Of a DNA stretch of 64,000 bases, positions 57,951 through 64,000 are shown in pieces; position 1 is the first letter of the stretch; each line of letters opens with the position of its first letter. The notes beneath the pieces are model-generated. The model ran no database searches and was not told where the DNA came from. It saw nothing but the letters and a program-made list of their open reading frames with translations. The translations under genes were made by a program, and so were the position numbers. The DNA comes from Emydura subglobosa. Taxonomy: Eukaryota; Chordata; Testudines; Chelidae. The stretch covers positions 79,474,798 to 79,538,797 of the forward strand of contig ML679961.1 in the NCBI GenBank assembly GCA_007922225.1. Direction: 5' to 3'.

Positions 57951-58165
57951 TGGCTTGTCTACACATACAGCGCTGCAGTGGCGCAGCATGTCTGGTGAAG
58001 ATGCTCTGTGCCGACCGGAGAGCGCTCTCCCCTTGGTATAATAACCTCATAGTATCTGAGTGTGTCACACCTCCGCGAGTGGCGATAACTATGTTGTCGG
58101 GAGAAGCTCTTCCACACCCGAGCGACATAAGTTATGCTGACATAAACTGTAATGTAGACATAGCC
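57951..58165. mobile_element. Harbinger MITE ('gcttgtctacac' family)
   Basis: Left end tggcttgtctacacatacag, right end 'gtaatgtagacatagcc' (mirrored ggctatgtctacattac). Both are flanked by TCA (57948-57950 and 58166-58168). Interior blocks 'cgctgcagtggcgcagcatg', 'gtgccgaccggagagcgctc' and 'gagcgacataagttatgctg' are typical of this MITE. An extra 22-23 bp is inserted at 58047-58069 (see findings). The frames at 57854-58231 (+) and 57889-58128 (-) are accidents of the repeat. Confidence 0.8.
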
Positions 58166-58535
58166 TCAGAGCTGGGGTCTACAGATTCGGGCCTGTGGAG
58201 CTGGTGCTGTGACACTAAAATAACTGCATAGACATTCGGGCTGTGAAACCTACCCCTTCCCTAGGCTTCAGAGCCAGGTTCCAGCCCTAGCCCAACAGTC
58301 TACACAGCTATGTTTAGCACCAAGCATGAGCCCAAGTCTGTAAACCCGGGTTGTGAGATTCACTGCTGCTGGCTCCTGCTTGCTGTGTAGATGTTCCTAT
58401 AGAGACTGACATTAGCCTTTAGAGTGTACTTCATTCTTCATGGTCTAATCATGAGAGTCAGTCAATACTAACTCTAATGATGTGGATTAATTTTAAATAA
58501 ATGTCCATGCTCTCTCTGTTAGATAGCCCCCATTG

Positions 58536-58558
58536 TCATAGTATCTGAGTGTGTCACA
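58536..58558. repeat. 23-bp block duplicated at 58047-58069
   Basis: The same 23 bases, starting tcatagtatctgagtg and ending tgtcaca, occur exactly at 58047-58069 and 58536-58558. The word catagtatctgagcacctca at 32492-32511 is related, part of the outer end of antisense MIR-like SINEs. Confidence 0.9.
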
Positions 58559-58854
58559 GTCATTAATGGATGTGGCCTCTCTGCTCCCTGGACACTATGT
58601 GTTATTTCCCCTATTTACAGGTAATGAAAAGAGAGAATAAAATCACATTTTCCAAATGTGGCCACTGAGTTTGGTTGTCTCTACTTTTTTGGCTGCCTGA
58701 ACTCTTTGGGACTAATTTCCAGCGATGCTTAGCACCATTGATTTCCAGTGGAGTGGTGGGTGCTCAACATTTCCAAAAAATTAGGCCCAAGGTGTCTCAA
58801 TCTGGACAACCAAAATTAGAGGGATCCAAAATTAGTGGTCATTTTTGCTAATGT

Positions 58855-58975
58855 TAGCTTAAGTGAGCTGCCTAATGTCACACAGGAATTCTGTGGTATA
58901 GCAGGAATTGTATCCAGGTCGCTGAGTCCCAATCCCATGACTTTACTATAAAACTATCTTTCCCTTCTTCTCTGC
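58855..58975 (-). repeat. MIR-like SINE, antisense
   Basis: 'aagtgagctgcctaatgtca', 'cacaggaattctgtggtata', 'gcaggaattgtatccaggtc' and 'gctgagtcccaatcccatga' match the antisense MIR-like body and head in order. Confidence 0.75.
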
Positions 58976-59744
58976 AAGAAACAAAATTTGGGGCCATTAT
59001 CAACTAGTTTCACATAAAGGCCACTGAATGGCTGTCAGATGGCAATTAACTACTTCAGCTCACTGCTAACCTGGATATATTTAAATTGGCAATGTGGAAG
59101 CTCTTTACCAGTTCACTGAGCCGTCCAGCTCTTTCCTCTGGATTGTTTTTAAAACAGAAATTATATAATCAGAATCCAAAGGACTTTTTCCATCAGTTCA
59201 TAACAATGTGAAGATTATTTTGATATTATATTAATATCAAAGTTCTAGTGATGGATACTATTTGGTTCAGGTCAATCTAAAAATGCTTAGATGTAAGAAT
59301 TCTGTTGTACAGCAACACAAATAACAATGCATTTTAAAACTCTTTCATGACTTAGAACATTATATGATTTAATTTTAGCTTGACATACTGGGTTTTAGTC
59401 ACATAGGTCCTGGAATTTTTAGCTGGATTTTTTTGTATCACTTTCCACCCCTTGTGGTGAAAGTTACTCCTTAGGGTATGTCCAGAGAAAGAGACATCTC
59501 TGTGACCATATTTTCCCCGGTAGACAATCTTAAAAAAGGGGATTCCCTTCTCACTGGGCATGCAGGTCAGCATTGCATGGGAGGGATTCATGTCAGCTTG
59601 TAGAAGATGAGCTCAAGACTGTAACCATTTCGATTTTGGCACCCAGTAATGACCAAAAATTGTCTACTGTCCTAAATGTTGCAGTACAGCAACTTTTTTG
59701 CAGCTCTATTGGACACCCAAAATTTATGGACACTTTTTAGTTTG

Positions 59745-59860
59745 CTCTTTCTCTGCCTCAGCTTGTCATCTGTAAATGGGAATAATATCTCACGGTGCTG
59801 TTGTGAAGATAAATTAATCAATGACTGTGAAGCATTCATAGTGATAAATGCCATACATAG
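59745..59860 (+). repeat. MIR-like SINE, sense
   Basis: 'ctctgcctcagcttgtcatc', 'tgtaaatgggaataatatct', 'cacggtgctgttgtgaagat' and 'aaattaatcaatgactgtga' are body and tail. The tail runs into the 44-bp tandem duplication at 59838. Confidence 0.8.
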
Positions 59861-59925
59861 AAAAGCCCCGGAGGAAATTTGATAGTGATAAATGCCATAC
59901 ATAGAAAAGCCCCGGAGGAAATTTG
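59838..59925. repeat. Perfect 44-bp tandem duplication (2 copies)
   Basis: 59838-59881 is repeated exactly at 59882-59925 (unit begins atagtgataaatgcc and ends ggaggaaatttg). It starts in the tail of a MIR-like SINE. Absence of any mismatch implies a very recent duplication, a length polymorphism or an assembly artefact. Confidence 0.95.
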
Positions 59926-60427
59926 AGCAGAATTTGAATAATGTAATAAAATAGGGCACAGGGCCACACATTGAATAATGAGGATGAAACAAAATATTGA
60001 GTAGCTGTTTATTAACTGAGCATCGCCCATAATGTACATTGAATGAGGAATTGGTCCCATGGAAAATAGTGTGTGTTCATGTAATTAAAGACTGATACAT
60101 GATACATACACTCAAGAGGGCTGAATTCTGGCATTTCCTAACTTTTGAGTGCTTGACTTTGGACCCTTAATGTCGTATTATATGTATGTAATTGCCTGTG
60201 TTTTTTAAAAAATATGAAAAACAGAAGTTCCATTATGCGGCATCATAATTACACCTGCATGGTTCATCATCAGGATTGGAACCTGTAGAACACACAGTCT
60301 TCTGCCACTTGAGCTAACAAAGTAACTGATAACAGTAATAGGTTGTCATCCTCTGTGTGGGTCTTCACTAAAGGGGGATGAGACACACTTTGCCAGTGCT
60401 TTTCACGATATTTGCTGACAACAGAGG
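59926..60427. other. Unique sequence, nothing recognised
   Basis: AT-rich, with no gene or repeat recognised. Confidence 0.35.
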
Positions 60428-60485
60428 AATGGGTGAGACTAGGAATCTTAGGTTCCATTCCAGGCTCTAGAAGGAAGTGTGATCT
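60428..60485 (+). repeat. Short MIR-like fragment
   Basis: 'atgggtgagactaggaatct', 'taggttccattccaggctct' and 'agaaggaagtgtgatctaca' resemble the head part of the MIR-like SINEs. Short. Confidence 0.4.
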
Positions 60486-60489
60486 ACAA

Positions 60490-60960
60490 ACTCTTCTGTC
60501 TGTTTCCCCAAAGCTTGACCCCTTCTGCCCTGTTCCCTCCAGCCTGTCCTAATCCAGACTCTTCCCCCTTGTCTGCCCAGTCCCAATCTCCACTCCTCTG
60601 GCTTAATATTCCAGTCACGATCTCTTTGCCCAAGCAGGCCTAGTGTCTCTCTCCGGGCTCGGAGTACAGTCCGTAGCCCCCAACTCCCAGTCTCAGTTTC
60701 TCTTTGCCCACTCCCACTTCCATTCCCAGTCTCACCAGGCTCCTTGTCCTACCCTACTTCTTTCCCTCCTCCCTGGTCCAGCTTTTGTCCCTTTCGAATT
60801 CAAGTCAAGCAACCAGCAGGGGAGGTCACTGAGAGTATACAAGAAACACTCCCTGCTCTCAGCTCCAATGTCCAGACTCCAACCCAGCACAGAACAGCCA
60901 GGAGGAGCAAATGCAGGGAAAGTCCAGCTTCTCCTCTGTAGCCCTGGGCTGGAACATGTT
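60490..60960. repeat. Pyrimidine-rich interspersed repeat candidate
   Basis: Successive 'cccagtctc', 'agtcccaatctccactcctc', 'cccactcccacttccattcc' and 'cccagtctcaccaggctcct' blocks give a C/T-rich stretch followed by 'caagcaaccagcaggggagg' and 'tcactgagagta'. This resembles a repetitive turtle sequence as I recall it, but I cannot name the family. The overlapping frames on both strands reflect composition. Confidence 0.4.
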
Positions 60961-61824
60961 TAGTTGTTCTGTGAGGGTGGCGCATGCAGTACCTGCTCCA
61001 AAGTACAGGAGATGTTAGATATTAAAGCTTCTCATGGAAAAGATCCCCAGAATTTTTTTTAATGGCAAAACAATGTTAAAGTTTGGCAGAGTTATAAGGA
61101 GCTGAAAACAGAGTCATATAATGGGAAGTGTTGGGCAGCTTTAATAATAAGTGGTTTTACCAGTGCTACACTAATAATAACCTGGAACTCCTTTAACTAA
61201 ATAATACCAGCTGGGCTCTAAGTTTCCTATCAGTAACACTTCAGAGCTGTAGACACCACACCACATGGCCTCCCTGAGCTCCCAATATGTTTGAGTGGCA
61301 AGTGCTAGTGTTGAGCTTGTACTGCTGAATTCTCATTGATCTATCTAATGCAAGGTTAAAGCTTTGGTATTTGCCATTCTCTAATTTTTATACTGTATGC
61401 TAATTATTCTTTTGAATTTGAAATGCTTGTTCAGCACCAAGTAAAGGAAATTTGAAATGACATTGTGATGCTCTGTTATGAATAGCCTCTAATCTATTCC
61501 AGTTTATATAGGACTTCTGTTCTAGTTTTCTGAGGCCTAATTGAACATCAGTCACATTTTTATTAAGTTTACAACAATTACTCTCACAACACACAGATGC
61601 TCCACTGCACTTAGTTTTCTATTGTGCGAGCAAGGACGCTGTCTAGAAGAGCTTTTTTCATAACATAGTATTGGAATTAAGTGGGAGAATTTGGAAGTGG
61701 GTGCAGCTGTCTGAAGACTAAAAGAAAACACCAAACAGAAATGTAGAATGTTTAGCACTTAAAAAAAATTAAAAATTGGAACTTAAAAAAGGGAATTAAA
61801 CAAACACAGTTGAATTGGACTGAG
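60961..61824. other. Unique sequence, nothing recognised
   Basis: AT-rich DNA without recognised gene or repeat. Confidence 0.4.
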
Positions 61825-62995
61825 CTGGACATTCGATTTTATTGTAGAGCCCAAATATTCAGAAAGATTTATGCATGGTGGCACCCCTATGTACAAAGTT
61901 TCTTTGTGCCTTGTGATGCCTTGGTGCTGTAGCCTCCAACCTGGACTGCTCACAAACATGCTCCAGCATGCAGATCACTCTCAGATGTGTTCGTGTTACA
62001 GCGGCCTGCCAGTCACACTCAGGCTCTAACCAGTCTTGGTTGTACGTCAGGGTGACCCTAACACACTCCCATTCCTGGATTTTCTCCCAGAAATGTATGT
62101 CTTGTGCTGCCCAGCCCTCTCCTGGACAGTCCAAATATATTAAGTCCATTATTCCTTTAAGGGAATACCAACACAACAGCCTATTATCTTAAACAGAGTT
62201 ACCCAGACACCTTAAACACACTGGATCAGATAAAGTAAAACAAATGTATTAACTACAAAGAGAGAGATTTTAAGTGAACACAAGCAACGCAGCATAAGTC
62301 AGAAATGGTTACAAGAAAAATAAAGATAAAATGCTTTCTAGTGCCTAACTTAACTCACTATATTAGATTCTAGAAAAGTTTCTCACCACATGCTTCCAGC
62401 AGCATTACTGACCAAACTCTTCAGGTCAGGATCCCTTTCCCACAGCCCGCTGACTGTTTCCTTTGTCTTCTCAGATGTCAACAATGAGGTGGGCAAGGAG
62501 AGAGAGAGGGGAGGTGTCTTAGGCTGTTTGCCTTTCCTTTTTATCGTTTTTAGTCCCACTTTGAAAAGCATTTCCAGCTGAGAACCAGGAGTCAGGCAGT
62601 CTGCTGGAAGAAGGAGACTCCATGCTATTTCTTTGCTAAAATGCCGATCTCTTTGTTCCTGCCCCCCTTCGTCTCTAAAGACTGGCCAATTGGTAGGTAG
62701 TGGCCCATTAGCTTGACACCTGGCAGGAGCATCAGCTTGCCCTTTGTCTTTGAGAAACTGGTTTAACCATTCCCTAGGCTTATCTGGGAAACATACTTCA
62801 CTCATGATTTCAGCTTATGTTCATAACTTTGCCTATAATGTTGCTATATGCACTTTACCATCAGCAAGTTTGAGTTTTGATCAGCAAGTTCTGAGTTTTC
62901 AAATGTTACCTCACAAGGCATACCCTTGGACAAAGGTTATTACAGTAGCGTGTAGGGTGTGGACATGGGAGTATTCTGACACAGCATACTAACCA
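61825..62995. repeat. Long LTR-like interspersed repeat (family unnamed)
   Basis: A ~1.2-kb block with the character of a turtle interspersed repeat. It includes 'gagattttaagtgaacacaa', 'ggttacaagaaaaataaaga', 'taaaatgctttctagtgcct', 'caccacatgcttccagcagc', 'aaactcttcaggtcaggatc', 'ttgctatatgcactttacca', 'tcaaatgttacctcacaagg' and 'ataccc'. As I recall, this order recurs in many chelonian loci, and its length suggests an LTR or a large non-autonomous element, but no tRNA primer-binding site or gag/pol text was identified. Inside, gcaagttt/gcaagttc with 'gagttttgatcagcaagttc' shows a small internal duplication (62863-62900). The 140-codon minus frame at 62383-62805 lies within it and is not a recognised protein. 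Confidence 0.45.
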
Positions 62996-64000
62996 GGACA
63001 TGAGTGGAGCAGAGCCTATGATTAGTCTTGATCTCTAACAAGCCCTTTTGCATTATGTCAGCAGACAGTTGAAGAGAGAATGCTTGGTAAGTTTCACATC
63101 TATTGCAGGATGATCGGTTTAGTGTTCCATTCCAGTCAATGATATGTGGTCTGCACTTTTCATTGTGGAACAATATGAAAGCAGCTTAATTTAGATGTTC
63201 AATGGAATGAACAAAGCTTGTTCTAACCCCAAATCAATCTAAAAAATACCAGAATTTATGCCACTAAGATGCAGGAAACCACCCCAACAAATTAGGACCT
63301 GTCTTTTCTGGAAAAAGAGGAGCTGATGTCCAGTGCAAGTGACAGCATGTCTGCTACAGAAAACTCGTAACTAATGTGAACCTGCAAGTACGGCAGGAGG
63401 AAATGTAAATACAGAAAATTCGATCTTTCTATGGTGTGTGTCATTTCACTGTTGTTTGTTTGCACACATTAGTTTTTAGTCAGATCTCCTTTGGGGACAC
63501 ATACCAAACTTGTGGGATATTTTGGCATTAATAGCTCTTGTGGGTATTCCATCTCAGACATCTGACAGGACTGGGTTTTATGATTCCAAATGCTACAGTT
63601 GGCATTTTGTCATTATTAAAAGTCATGGGATGGGATGTGTAAGATCAAATGTAACCCACTAAGTCTGTGCAGCCAAATGTTGAACACCATGAATTCACCA
63701 CAACGTCATGGTCAAAATGTAGCAGGACAAAAAGACCCAGAGTGGAATAATATGCAACCTTCGTTCAAAACTGTGATTAAATGGTTAAAAAACATAGCCG
63801 TTGAGGAAACAGTCAACCATCATATTACCCATATATTTTGGTTTGAGATGCAGCAAAATATTTGTACAGACACCACTCAATTACATTGTCTTTGGTTTTG
63901 AGCATTTTTTACATTTTTAATTTAATTATTTAATGGGCGGGGCAGGGGTGTCAGTTGTCAATTCACAGAGGAAATGTAAAAAATAAGGGAGCACAAAATG
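62996..64000. other. Unique sequence to window end
   Basis: AT-rich DNA. The frame at 63635-63901 shows no recognisable domain. No repeat family recognised. Confidence 0.4.

Noticed and set aside
57854..58231. 125-codon plus-strand frame and its minus-strand counterpart
   Set aside because: They overlie the Harbinger MITE 57951-58165 and carry no domain.
62383..62805. 140-codon minus-strand frame as a candidate gene
   Set aside because: It lies in the long LTR-like repeat at 61825-62995 and has no recognisable protein domain. No start context or splice signals support it.
61825..62995. Endogenous retrovirus with coding regions
   Set aside because: No gag, pro, pol or env motif and no primer-binding site could be recognised. 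Only an LTR-like label with low confidence is justified.

Overview
This is vertebrate nuclear DNA with no complete gene. The repeat content points to a sauropsid, most likely a turtle, with a crocodilian as the alternative. The reasons are CR1 LINEs ending in the (ATTCTATG)-type tail, degraded MIR-like CORE-SINEs, 5S-derived SINE remnants, a Penelope-like element (PLE) with a GIY-YIG domain, and abundant PIF/Harbinger elements whose ends read GGCC..GTCTACAC. That assignment comes from recognising families by memory, not from a search. I found no exon with a recognisable cellular protein domain, no rRNA, no tRNA gene and no CRISPR. The window reads as a long intron or an intergenic region. Nearly all open frames are chance frames or lie inside transposons.

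Layout. 1-7.8 kb: mostly unique AT-rich sequence with a MIR-like SINE, a degraded non-CR1 LINE RT remnant (2.3-3.5 kb), Harbinger-type and palindromic MITEs, an L2-like 3' end, a 121-bp inverted-repeat element and a tRNA-type SINE. 8-35 kb: unique DNA sprinkled with two copies of one hAT MITE (8420 and 30053, the first with a perfect 8-bp target duplication), CR1 3' ends (9.7 and 28.8 kb), MIRs, 5S-derived SINE remnants (14.8 and 34.2 kb) and palindromic MITEs. 35-40 kb: MIRs, palindromic elements and a C18/A10 homopolymer. 40.3-44.9 kb: a Harbinger cluster of two short copies followed by a ~3-kb relic with matching ends, a Myb/SANT-like pseudogene on + and a transposase pseudogene on -, itself interrupted by a GC-rich element. 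46.4-47.3 kb: two hAT-type elements, one with a perfect 8-bp duplication. 50.0-54.9 kb: a three-layer nest in which a minus-strand PLE is split by a minus-strand CR1 and that CR1 is split by a plus-strand CR1. The PLE itself is a head-to-head fold-back with inverted 3' UTR copies. 55-64 kb: mostly unique, with a Harbinger MITE, MIRs, a perfect 44-bp tandem duplication and a long LTR-like repeat at 61.8-63.0 kb.

No genes act together here. The informative content is transposon stratigraphy: precise junctions, target duplications and nesting give a relative order of events. The best leads are the fold-back PLE with its double CR1 nest, the two-gene Harbinger relic with its short derivatives, and small rearrangement scars (44-bp tandem copy, 23-bp exact duplicate). 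Element boundaries are given to the base where a target duplication or a clean break of another repeat defines them, otherwise approximately.
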